Positions 26,667 through 34,109 of a stretch of 64,000 nucleotides of DNA are shown one piece after another (positions within the stretch are counted from its first letter, which is position 1; each line of letters opens with the position of its first letter). The DNA is from a bacterium. GTDB taxonomy: Bacteria; Pseudomonadota; Gammaproteobacteria; UBA6186; Azoamicaceae. The stretch spans positions 62,001 to 126,000 of the forward strand of contig DAHXPC010000003.1 in NCBI GenBank assembly GCA_027364575.1. Reading direction: 5' to 3'. A program made the position numbers and the translations under genes. Below the pieces are notes generated by a model. That model was given only the letters and a program-made list of their open reading frames with translations. It searched no databases and was not told where the DNA came from.

Positions 26667-27492
26667 GCACGCCTAACTTTTCTCCCATGCAAACGGGGTT
26701 GGTCGAGGCTAAATGCGAGTCCCAAGTTACCTTCTCATTCTCCAACAATACAATCACTGTTGAACCTAATTTAAAACGTCCCAGTTCTTCACCCCGCCGT
26801 AAATGGATAGGCTGATCATAATGCCAATTTTCTACCGAGGATTGACGGGGCGACAATATCGTTCCTGCCCAGACGGTTTCGATACTGCCGACAATCATGG
26901 CGCCGACTAAAATAACAGCAACCTTGCCAATGGAGGTTTGGAATATAGCAATGACGCGCTCATTTTGAGCGAATAGATTGGGGGTACAGGCGGCTGTTTT
27001 GAAATTGACAGAAAATAATTTTCCAGGTACATAGATCATTTGTAATAAATGACCATCAATCGGCATGTGAACACGATGATAATCTTTAGGCGCTAAATAA
27101 ACCGTTAAAAATGAACCATCGATAAACGTTTCTGCCAGCTTTTGATCACCGCCGAGGAGATCTTGTACAGTAAAATGATGCCCTTTGGCTTGGAAAATTT
27201 GATGGTGATCAATGTTGCCTAATTGGCTTATGCAGCCGTCGGCAGGACTAACGAGATCAAAGATCCCCGGGGCAATAGGGCGTGCAGAAGGTTTTAGTGC
27301 CCGGGTAAAAAAAGCATTAAAATTTTCATATTCATACGGATTAGAATTGGCGGCTTCTGCTAAATTAACCGGATAACGCCAAACAAAATATTGGATCAGT
27401 CTATTTTTGATCCAGCGGATTTTCAAATTAGCTAGAAATCCGGCAAAATCCGTGAGTAAATGCTGGGGCAAAAATGCTTGTAATTTTGACAA
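26647..27492 (-). CDS. psd: Phosphatidylserine decarboxylase proenzyme
   Basis: 281 residues. It decarboxylates phosphatidylserine to phosphatidylethanolamine at the inner membrane. The self-cleavage site that creates the pyruvoyl group is the LGST motif (FKLGSTVIVLLE) about 35 residues from the C-terminus. Other family segments: NFNAFFTRALKPSARPI, SPADGCISQLG, and APKDYHRVHMPIDGHL with the conserved His. Its 3' end overlaps epmA by 20 bases on the opposite strand. Confidence 0.96.
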   Translation of the reverse strand: MSKLQAFLPQHLLTDFAGFLANLKIRWIKNRLIQYFVWRYPVNLAEAANSNPYEYENFNAFFTRALKPSARPIAPGIFDLVSPADGCISQLGNIDHHQIFQAKGHHFTVQDLLGGDQKLAETFIDGSFLTVYLAPKDYHRVHMPIDGHLLQMIYVPGKLFSVNFKTAACTPNLFAQNERVIAIFQTSIGKVAVILVGAMIVGSIETVWAGTILSPRQSSVENWHYDQPIHLRRGEELGRFKLGSTVIVLLENEKVTWDSHLASTNPVCMGEKLGVLKPDQW

Positions 27493-27596
27493 GAAAAACT
27501 CCTAATACCTTCAATGCTAGCTGAATTTACACCTGCCCGATGGTTGTATCGTTAAGAATTGCTAGATTGGGTATGATATCAGGGGCCAAGCCGTTA

Positions 27597-27779
27597 TTAT
27601 AGAGGAATTGCATTGTTGTCAAGCTGACAAACAATATCGTGCAATTCTTGCAATGACTTGTTGGCAAATTTGTCTTCGATTTGTTTTCTGCGGGTTTCGC
27701 TTAAGCTATCGTAGTGGTGAGATAGGACAAGCTTTTCAGCACGTTCCTTTAAAAGATCGAGCGCGTGTTCTCTGCGCAT
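27597..27779 (-). CDS. Small hypothetical protein, 60 aa
   Basis: Unrecognised. The ATG at 27779 is preceded by AGGAGG at good spacing, which decides against the longer reading to 27803. It is charged and helical: RREHALDLLKERAEKLVLSHHYDSLSETRRKQIEDKFANKSLQELHDIVCQL. No membrane span is seen. It is divergent from orn. The strong ribosome site supports expression. Confidence 0.55.
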   Translation of the reverse strand: MRREHALDLLKERAEKLVLSHHYDSLSETRRKQIEDKFANKSLQELHDIVCQLDNNAIPL

Positions 27780-27919
27780 GGTTATATATCCTCCTAAAAC
27801 CAATTGTTGTCTACCATCCTGAATTTAACGACAACTTACAGTAAAGTTTATGGCGTTTTAAAACCCTTTGTCAATCGTTTTTAAGCCCCATTACGCCATA
27901 GTTAGTTGTTCAACCACTA

Positions 27920-27948
27920 TTCAACTTCCGTTGGAAAACGTGTATGCT
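27920..27948 (+). promoter_or_regulatory. Candidate sigma-70 promoter of orn
   Basis: TTCAAC (27920-27925) and TATGCT (27943-27948) are separated by 17 bases, and lie 29 bases upstream of the orn start codon. Both hexamers are imperfect, so the call is tentative. Confidence 0.35.
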
Positions 27949-27976
27949 CTATTCACGATTTTAAGCGAGTAAATTT

Positions 27977-28528
27977 ATGAAACCTCATCCTAACCATTTA
28001 ATTTGGGTCGATATGGAAATGACAGGCTTAAACCCGGATGCCGATCGGGTGATTGAGATCGCGACCTTGGTTACCGATAGAAACCTAGAGCTTATTGAAG
28101 AAGGCCCGGTGTTTGCTATTCACCAACCGGATGATGTGTTAAGCAAAATGGACGACTGGAATACTAAACAACATACGCGTTCAGGATTAGTGGCAAGGGT
28201 TCGAGAAAGCATAATTAGTGAAGCCCAAGCCGAAGCGGAAACTTTAGAATTTATTATGAGATTGGTTCCGCCGAATCGATCGCCGATGTGTGGCAGCAGC
28301 ATCTGCCAAGATCGCCGTTTTATGCATCGCCACCTGCCAAAACTGGAACAATATTTTCATTACCGCAATTTAGATGTCAGCACCGTGAAAGAGCTTGCCA
28401 AACATTGGAAGCCTGCCATTATAAAATTATTTAAGAAAAAATCTACCCACCTTGCAATGGATGATATTAAAGAATCCGTAGAGGAATTACGTCATTATAA
28501 AAATACTTTTTTCCATATAGATATTTAA
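27977..28528 (+). CDS. orn: Oligoribonuclease
   Basis: 183 residues. DEDDh 3'-5' exoribonuclease that degrades 2-5-nt RNA and linear pGpG. Exo [23 protein letters not shown], Exo II with [14 protein letters not shown], and Exo [17 protein letters not shown] are all visible. Length and motifs are typical. Monocistronic or followed by the HEAT-repeat gene after 28 bases. Confidence 0.97.
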   Translation: MKPHPNHLIWVDMEMTGLNPDADRVIEIATLVTDRNLELIEEGPVFAIHQPDDVLSKMDDWNTKQHTRSGLVARVRESIISEAQAEAETLEFIMRLVPPNRSPMCGSSICQDRRFMHRHLPKLEQYFHYRNLDVSTVKELAKHWKPAIIKLFKKKSTHLAMDDIKESVEELRHYKNTFFHIDI

Positions 28529-28556
28529 AACCCTAGGATGGCATTGTATTAATCGT

Positions 28557-29333
28557 ATGCAAAAAAATACGCGCGTGGGTGCCAAGCGTCGCGCTGAAAT
28601 ACCGCCTACGGTTATTCAAGGGCTAAACGCCGGCACACTGGAAAGTTGCAATTTGGTGGAAGCCTTGGCGGTAGATTTTGCGCTGTTAATGCAGCAGCAT
28701 TTCCCGGAAATAGATAAAAAAATGCTTCAGCCATTGGAAAATGTTCAACCATTGGGCATTACCAAACGGATGAGCTTTGCTGGGCAAATTCTGCTAGAGC
28801 ACTATTCCTTATCTTTACTGCCAAGGCTTGTAGAACATCCTTCGGATACAATACGGGGCTGGGCGTGTTTTATGATAGGGAGTACGCCCAATCTCTCATT
28901 TCCCCAACGCCTTAAACTGATACAGCCTTTTGCCGATGATCCCCATTCGGGGGTGCGGGAATGGGCATGGATGGCACTTCGACGATTTGTCATTGAAGAC
29001 GTGCAAAATGCTATCGAATCTCTTCAACCCTGGGTACAGCAACACTCAGAATATTTACGTCGCTTTGCCATTGAAATTAGCCGACCCCGTGGTGTATGGT
29101 GCTCGCATATTGAAACATTAAAACACACGCCAGAGCTAGGCCTTTCATTGCTTAATTCTTTGATTTCCGATCCTTCCCATTACGTGCAAAATGCTGTTTC
29201 TAATTGGCTAAACGATGCCGCAAAATCGCAACCCAACTGGGTGCAAGCACACTGTGCATTATGGCAAAAACAGAGCAACACAAAAGAAACCGCAAAGATT
29301 TGCAAAAGAGCATTGCGAAGCTTTTCGAAATAG
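28557..29333 (+). CDS. HEAT-repeat DNA alkylation repair-like protein (AlkC/AlkD type)
   Basis: 258 residues made of helical HEAT-like repeats. The stretches DTIRGWACFMIGSTPNLSFPQRLKLIQPFADDPHSGVREWAWMALRRF and HYVQNAVSNWLNDAAKSQPNWVQAHCALWQ match the pattern of AlkC/AlkD-family glycosylases, which excise alkylated bases while cradling DNA. The family's tandem-helix core is complete, but catalytic residues cannot be confirmed by eye. A tag-type 3-methyladenine glycosylase also occurs at 36.9 kb, so the strain may carry two alkylation-repair enzymes close together. Confidence 0.7.
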   Translation: MQKNTRVGAKRRAEIPPTVIQGLNAGTLESCNLVEALAVDFALLMQQHFPEIDKKMLQPLENVQPLGITKRMSFAGQILLEHYSLSLLPRLVEHPSDTIRGWACFMIGSTPNLSFPQRLKLIQPFADDPHSGVREWAWMALRRFVIEDVQNAIESLQPWVQQHSEYLRRFAIEISRPRGVWCSHIETLKHTPELGLSLLNSLISDPSHYVQNAVSNWLNDAAKSQPNWVQAHCALWQKQSNTKETAKICKRALRSFSK

Positions 29334-29711
29334 GGTGTCTTATTATTTTGTATGTTAAATTTTTAAGGATAAAAAACCCTTAATTTTCATTGCAGAATGT
29401 TTGCGGATTGTTGCCGTTAGGTGTTTTTCCGTAAATGACAATCGGTAATGAATATTACCAGAAATAAGGCGTGTAAAGCGCACTAATCGTACATACGATT
29501 AGAAAAATAGCGCCAAAAAGGCACCCTTAACATTAACTGGTTGTAAGTATAGTATTTTAAAGGATAGAAAGGCTGGATTTTTAGGCAAAAAAACCCCGGG
29601 TTCTGCTAAAAGCAAGAATAGCCCAGGGACTGTATTTGAAGTATAGCTTTAAAAGGGGGCCTAATACAAGATGAGATAGAGAAGGTAGGGCGGGTATTAT
29701 CACTCACAAGG
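29334..29711. other. Structured non-coding region upstream of the Abi-like gene
   Basis: No gene is seen in 378 bp. Inverted repeats are frequent: CTAATCGTA-CA-TACGATTAG (29483-29502, perfect 9-bp arms) and a longer GC-rich hairpin at 29594-29628. The only recognisable start codon for the following gene is a TTG at its very beginning. A structured RNA or a degraded 5' end of that gene are both possible. Confidence 0.4.
29587..29628 (-). terminator. Terminator-like hairpin with T7 tract, minus strand
   Basis: Read on the minus strand, CCCTGGG...AACCCGGGG forms a GC-rich stem followed by seven T. A TTGTAT/TATACT pair with 18-base spacing (minus strand, 29669-29664 and 29645-29640) lies just upstream, so a very short RNA (~45 nt) could be made. 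No protein gene feeds this terminator. Confidence 0.4.
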
Positions 29712-30329
29712 TTGCATGGGTTCCAGACCCCATATGCTAAAAGTTTTACACCTAACCCGCTCGATTTATATCGCTGGGACATATTACTCAGCGGATCATT
29801 ATACCCGTTATTACATGTCATTGAAGTTGGATTAAGAAATGCCATTTATGAGGCAGTCGCAGATCGATATCGAGATAAGGACTGGTTAATGGACAGTCCT
29901 TTTCTTGATCCAATCGAGCAAAAGGAAATCCAAAAGCAAGCCCATGCTTTAAGGCAGATAGGCAAACTAGATCCGGGCCATTTGATTGCGGAATTGAGCT
30001 TCGGGTTTTGGTGTAGCCTTTTAGATCGACGCTATGAGCATCAACAATTATTTTGGCCAACTCTGTTGAGAGCAGTTTTCCCAGGCCTCAAAAGCAGAAA
30101 AATTCATTTGATCAGAAAAAGGTTTAATCGAATTCGTCGGCTTAGAAATAGGATCTATCATTATGAGCCGATCTGGCACTGGAAAGATTTGCCGCAGCAA
30201 CATCAAGATATTGTTGAGGCTATTAAATGGATCGAACCGGAGTTGCTTGCCCTTGTGGACGTAGAAAAATTCCCGGAAGTCTACTTTAATAGACCGAACC
30301 GTTTGAGCACTAATCATGGCCAAGCTTAA
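29712..30329 (+). CDS. Abi-like (AbiD/F, Abi_2) HEPN-domain protein, 5' end uncertain
   Basis: 205 residues from a TTG. The Abi_2 pattern is clear: NPLDLYRWDILLSGSLYPLLHVIEVGLRNAI at the N-terminus and the HEPN RNase-type motif RNRIYH (Arg145-x4-His150) in LRNRIYHYEPI. Abi_2 proteins cause abortive infection in lactococci, and related HEPN toxins cleave RNA. The reading frame is open upstream to 29640 without an ATG/GTG/TTG, and the encoded VLSLTRLHGFQTPY matches the expected Abi N-terminus. The true start may therefore be non-standard or lost. A HigA-type antitoxin follows 28 bp later. Confidence 0.75.
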   Translation: MHGFQTPYAKSFTPNPLDLYRWDILLSGSLYPLLHVIEVGLRNAIYEAVADRYRDKDWLMDSPFLDPIEQKEIQKQAHALRQIGKLDPGHLIAELSFGFWCSLLDRRYEHQQLFWPTLLRAVFPGLKSRKIHLIRKRFNRIRRLRNRIYHYEPIWHWKDLPQQHQDIVEAIKWIEPELLALVDVEKFPEVYFNRPNRLSTNHGQA

Positions 30330-30357
30330 AATTACCATTGAATAAGAAAAGTACAGT

Positions 30358-30594
30358 GTGCCTATACGTAGCCTATTGCATCCAGGTAAAATAGTGCATG
30401 AAATCCTTATTAATGGTGCAAATTTATCTGTAACAGAAGCTGCTGATAAATTGCAAATAAATCGCACCACTTTATCTAGGCTGCTTAACGGGCATGGGGG
30501 TATTAGCCCGGAGATGGCTTTGAGGTTATCTATCCTGTTGCCGAATACTGATATGGCATTTTGGCCAAACTTGCAGCATTATTATGACATATGA
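30358..30594 (+). CDS. HigA/VapI-type helix-turn-helix antitoxin
   Basis: 78 residues starting at a GTG. The HigA family pattern is obvious: RSLLHPGKIVHEILINGANLSVTEAADKLQINRTTLSRLLNGHGGISPEMALRLSILLPNTDMAFWPNLQHYYD. The XRE-type DNA-binding domain spans residues ~20-70. HigA normally pairs with the RelE-like toxin HigB encoded upstream. No higB is present; the upstream neighbour is the Abi-like HEPN protein on the same strand, so the two may form an unusual module. The C-terminus is slightly shorter than usual. Confidence 0.85.
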   Translation: MPIRSLLHPGKIVHEILINGANLSVTEAADKLQINRTTLSRLLNGHGGISPEMALRLSILLPNTDMAFWPNLQHYYDI

Positions 30595-30729
30595 GTTGCG
30601 AAAAAAAATGCTTCCAAATTGCATATTAAGCCTATTAAGGCGGCATAATCATGGATCTTTTTAACCCAGAACGCGCATTTCTTTGCAACATGCGCGCTGA
30701 CTCATGAGTAAATTATCTTAAGTTGTTGC

Positions 30730-31317
30730 TTAAACATTTATACTGAAATTCTTGGATATTTTTGTGTTTTCCTCAGACAAGGTCGCTTTAATGGTTTGAT
30801 CAGTCGTCTCTAATTCGAAGTAAATCGAGCGTGCCTCTAGGATTTCATTTAATTGTGGTAACGAAAGACTATAATAAACATACGCTCTATCATCAACCGT
30901 TGTTGATACGTAGCCAGGCACATATACATTGCCCGAAAAATATCCGGGATTAGAATGTTTGCTTTCGTGGTGGAGGCTATCCGAAATGGTCACTTTTAAA
31001 AGATAAGATTGCGTAATGCCGCTTGCATTTGTTAACGATAAACGAAGGTGAGAATCATTTTTAAAACGGATAAAGCCTTGTCGATTTTCAATTTGCAAAA
31101 CATAAGGAGAACCTACTAATTTTTTTTGGGCTACTTCCGTGTCATGCTGCAGATTGAAGAATAACGATCCTGTAACATTATGCTTTTTTACACAATTATT
31201 TATCATTTGACAGATGCTTGTGTTTCGAAATTCACTATATTTAGATTCGACTGAAAACTTTGGGGCGCAGGCTGAAAGACTCATTATAAGAAATATAGGC
31301 ATAAAATATTTATTCAT
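30730..31317 (-). CDS. Putative lipoprotein, 195 aa
   Basis: The start is the ATG at 31317 with GGAG upstream; the reading to 31395 adds an unlikely extension. Residues 1-18 form a lipoprotein signal (YFMPIFLIMSLSAC) with lipobox LSAC, so Cys18 should be lipidated. The mature part is Ser/Thr/Asn-rich and beta-predicted (LRLSLTNASGITQSYLLKVTISD... YVYYSLSLPQLNEILEARSIYFELETTD). No family is recognised. It stands alone and is AT-rich. Confidence 0.65.
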   Translation of the reverse strand: MNKYFMPIFLIMSLSACAPKFSVESKYSEFRNTSICQMINNCVKKHNVTGSLFFNLQHDTEVAQKKLVGSPYVLQIENRQGFIRFKNDSHLRLSLTNASGITQSYLLKVTISDSLHHESKHSNPGYFSGNVYVPGYVSTTVDDRAYVYYSLSLPQLNEILEARSIYFELETTDQTIKATLSEENTKISKNFSINV

Positions 31318-31523
31318 TTTTTCTCCATGCCTGATGAGCGGGGTTAAGTTAATTATGAAAATAAAATATTTCAAGGCAAGAAAATATATTACCATTGTTA
31401 ATTGAGAAAATCTCTAATTAGCCGCAGCCAAAGATGTGATTTAACTGGCACATATTTGCGAGTTTTAGACGGTTAATTAGCCGCATTAAAAAACAATATT
31501 CGCAATAATTTAAGGAATGTAAA

Positions 31524-32651
31524 ATGGAAACGGAAAACCCTGGCTTCGATAGCATAAGTATAATAATTAAAAAACTATATAAATTAGTTTTGTTAGCTGA
31601 GCGTCATTATAAAGTGCTAGCCTTTCTAGTCTTTGCTTTTGGCTTTCTAATGGTTGGAAGCTATTTGTTCTCGATACATTTTATACCAACTAAAAACTTG
31701 ATTTCTATCTCTTATTTAATCTTAGCTGTATCTTTTGTGGGGCTATTTGCGTTGGTTGGATTATCCTCCGCTATATTTGTGGTGCCTACCCTAATATGGA
31801 AAACTTTGCTGTCTGTTAAAGATACATGTGGAATAATTGCGGGTAAGAAATATTTTCAAGACGTTTCCCAGATCAATATAGACATGCAATCTAAAGCTAG
31901 AGAGTTTGCGTGGCTTAGAATCCGTGTATTTCTATTTTACTTAATTTCTATCTTTCTTTGGTTTGGGGTTTTTTGTGCATATTATATTACTGATTGTGAA
32001 AAATTTGCATTATATGCTTGTATAGCAATGCTGTGTGTAATGTTTATAGGCTGGTTTTTATCTGTAACATTTGAAAAGTTGAAGAATGGCAACGATGAAG
32101 CCTCATTTACAGCTGTAAAGCAATGGTTTGCTTGGTGTAAGCTGATAGGGTTTTCATTTGTTTCTGCTATAGCAATGCTTCTGGGTATTGTGTCTATTCT
32201 GTATTTGTTTGGAATATCTAATCAAACATTCTGTATGATATGCTTTGCTGGAATAATTGTTGCGACTTCAGGAGTGAGCATTTTTCTTGTGAGGGAATTT
32301 CCAAATAAATACATAGGATTTGGCGCAGTAAGTATATTTGGAATAATCTTTATTTTATTTATAGGTGGCTTTACTACTTTTTCAACAAAAATTGTTAGGG
32401 GTCTTCAATTGGGCGCTCTGGCAAATAGGACAATCGAAGTTGAATCATATTGCGCCGACATGTCCGAAATTAATGGAAAGCAAATAAAAAACAAGGGTTG
32501 CATTGCTATTATCGAAAATGTGGATATTCTTTGGCGTATGGGTGAAGCATATTACCAATATACAAAAAACGGCAAAGTACTCAAGGTGGCGGTAGACGCT
32601 AACGAAATACACAAGATTTATCAAATTGCAGAAGAGAAAAATGAACAATAG
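31524..32651 (+). CDS. Multi-spanning membrane protein of unknown function, 375 aa
   Basis: Seven hydrophobic segments can be counted (about residues 33-55, 62-90, 130-150, 155-175, 196-222, 228-250, 258-285), followed by a ~90-residue soluble C-terminal tail containing two Cys (SYCADMSEINGKQIKNKGC). No transporter signature is seen. AAGGAA precedes the ATG. The gene is AT-rich and has no operon partners. Not recognised. Confidence 0.6.
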   Translation: METENPGFDSISIIIKKLYKLVLLAERHYKVLAFLVFAFGFLMVGSYLFSIHFIPTKNLISISYLILAVSFVGLFALVGLSSAIFVVPTLIWKTLLSVKDTCGIIAGKKYFQDVSQINIDMQSKAREFAWLRIRVFLFYLISIFLWFGVFCAYYITDCEKFALYACIAMLCVMFIGWFLSVTFEKLKNGNDEASFTAVKQWFAWCKLIGFSFVSAIAMLLGIVSILYLFGISNQTFCMICFAGIIVATSGVSIFLVREFPNKYIGFGAVSIFGIIFILFIGGFTTFSTKIVRGLQLGALANRTIEVESYCADMSEINGKQIKNKGCIAIIENVDILWRMGEAYYQYTKNGKVLKVAVDANEIHKIYQIAEEKNEQ

Positions 32652-32766
32652 CTTAAGTAATTTTACTGTTAATTAGCGACTATACTCTGCGGAAGCTCAA
32701 CCTTTATTTCAGTTTGAGCTTCTTGCCGAATTCAATTTAACAATATTATTAATGGTATCGCCTGGA

Positions 32767-32812
32767 ATTGCCCCTATTAAACCGAACCACCTTTAGACCA
32801 GATCACACTCTT
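32767..32812 (+). repeat. IS-end-like repeat, copy 1
   Basis: ATTGCCCCTATTAAACCGAA and the following CACCTTTAGACCAGATCACA closely match copy 2 (33691-33737) in the same orientation. The beginning resembles terminal sequences of IS3-family elements, by memory. No transposase is adjacent. Confidence 0.45.
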
Positions 32813-33146
32813 TTACAAAATCTTTATTGACTGCATGTAGTTGATCCGCAGAATCTTTTTTAAGGGTCCAGTTACAATCGCGTAGACCGAGAAAATTTCA
32901 CGCTCCATAGTGGCTATTAGGAGAATTGACTGGGGTCATTGGTGGGACGTCCATCATACATTGTTCATTTAAAATAATCATTTTAGATAGACAGCTCTTT
33001 ATCAAAGCCACCCCTGTAGTGGTCAAATAAAAGGAAGTTTGCCCTTTTATACCTTTTGAGGAAACATGAAATTTCTGTCCAATAGTATCCACAACCACTC
33101 GAATTAAATTGGTGCCTATTCCTTGTTTTTGATAATTAATTTCCAC
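32793..33146 (-). pseudogene. Possible broken gene with an in-frame TGA
   Basis: A minus-strand reading from a GTG at 33146 runs to TGA at 32898-32900, then stays open in the same frame for 34 more codons to TAA at 32793. The downstream part reads like protein (NFLGLRDCNWTLKKDSADQL... NKDFVKECDLV). Its stop falls inside the IS-end-like repeat. A truncated, degraded gene is the simplest reading. The family is unknown and the evidence weak. Confidence 0.3.
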
Positions 33147-33348
33147 ATCAACTTTTTTTAACCTGGAGTAGCACCGCTTTGAGCCGGACCATTTATACCT
33201 ATTTGATTAAATTGAGGCGTACTACAATCGTCAATGTCTTTATTCGATGGCTTTCAAAGCCCTACGTTTTTTGAGGCATTAAAAGCGGGTTATCGATGTG
33301 TTTGTTTTTTTTTGTAAAACTAATATGAAACCAATCAGTTTATTTGAT

Positions 33349-33354
33349 TATAAT
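33349..33354 (+). promoter_or_regulatory. -10 box for the gene at 33383
   Basis: A perfect TATAAT lies 28 bases before the TTG start. The -35 position (33326-33331, TGAAAC) is poor, so the promoter call rests on the -10 box. Confidence 0.4.
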
Positions 33355-33382
33355 TTAGCCAAATACACATAAGGAGAAAATC

Positions 33383-33616
33383 TTGGCAAAAGGAATTAAG
33401 AGAAAATTTGTAACGCCAGAAGACTTAAAATCCATTGCATGTTTTGAGCAATATTTTAAAGTCAAAGAAAATGATTCAATTTTACATCCCACAAAAAAGT
33501 CGGTTTTAGATAAAATGCTTATCTTTAGCGCAGACCAAAAATTTAAACAAAAGGTAGAAGGGAAACCCTGGAAGATTTTTAGAAAAGGAACCATAACCTA
33601 TTATTGTATAGGATAG
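33383..33616 (+). CDS. Small hypothetical protein, 77 aa, probably a truncated remnant
   Basis: It starts at TTG with AGGAG seven bases upstream. It is basic (MAKGIKRKFVTPEDLKSIACFEQYFKVKEND... KVEGKPWKIFRKGTITYYCIG). After the TAG at 33614 the same frame stays open for another 29 codons (GDYYAEDACTNKIVGTVVLEDDWLW...) until it meets the IS-end-like repeat at 33691. The original gene was probably longer, cut by that element and then given a premature stop. The function is not recognised. Confidence 0.5.
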   Translation: MAKGIKRKFVTPEDLKSIACFEQYFKVKENDSILHPTKKSVLDKMLIFSADQKFKQKVEGKPWKIFRKGTITYYCIG

Positions 33617-33690
33617 GGAGATTATTATGCAGAAGATGCTTGCACCAATAAAATTGTTGGAACTGTTGTTTTAGAGGATGATTGGTTATG

Positions 33691-33737
33691 GAGTTGCCCC
33701 TATTAAATCGGACCACCGTTAGATCAGATTACATTTT
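33691..33737 (+). repeat. IS-end-like repeat, copy 2
   Basis: GAGTTGCCCCTATTAAATCG then GACCACCGTTAGATCAGATT; direct repeat of copy 1 (32767) with few differences. It truncates the open frame continuing from the gene at 33383. Confidence 0.45.
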
Positions 33738-33888
33738 TTAAAAGCAGTCTTTGCGAACGCATTTTAAGCCCCTTATGGGATGCACATTCACTATAACCCT
33801 CGAACCAACCGGGTAGTTGTTCCATAACCCTTTTTGCATCTTTTAAGTCTCCAGCCCAGACATAATCTTGTTTCTTTTTTTTAGTCAT
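33724..33888 (-). CDS. Short open frame, 54 aa, uncertain
   Basis: ATG at 33888 to TGA at 33724. Lys-rich start (MTKKKKQDYVWAGDLKDAKRVMEQLPGWFEGYSECASHKG). The composition looks protein-like, but no ribosome site is evident and the stop lies within the IS-end-like repeat, suggesting a truncated remnant. Confidence 0.3.
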   Translation of the reverse strand: MTKKKKQDYVWAGDLKDAKRVMEQLPGWFEGYSECASHKGLKMRSQRLLLKNVI

Positions 33889-34109
33889 GTTCTAATAAAT
33901 GTGTTGAAATCATGAGTGCTTAAAACAAGTGCGCATTATTTTCAATTGGTCTTAGAGTCCTTACTAACATTTTGTTGAGTGGAGACAGCAATAAAAAATA
34001 AAAATGCTATAGAACATGCGTTGCAAAATGTTGCGACGAGAATTCAAGCCCTTCAAGTATTTAATCGCTATCAAAACAACATAGTAGAATACTAATAGGA
34101 GTGTTCGAT
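33889..34109. other. AT-rich leader region before the LRR gene
   Basis: No gene is seen. It must hold the promoter for the effector-like pair that follows; AGGAG at 34097-34101 is the ribosome site for the ATG at 34110. Confidence 0.3.

Noticed and set aside
30048..30470. Minus-strand 140-codon open frame opposite the Abi/HigA genes
   Set aside because: Both plus-strand genes have clear family matches; the antisense frame has none.
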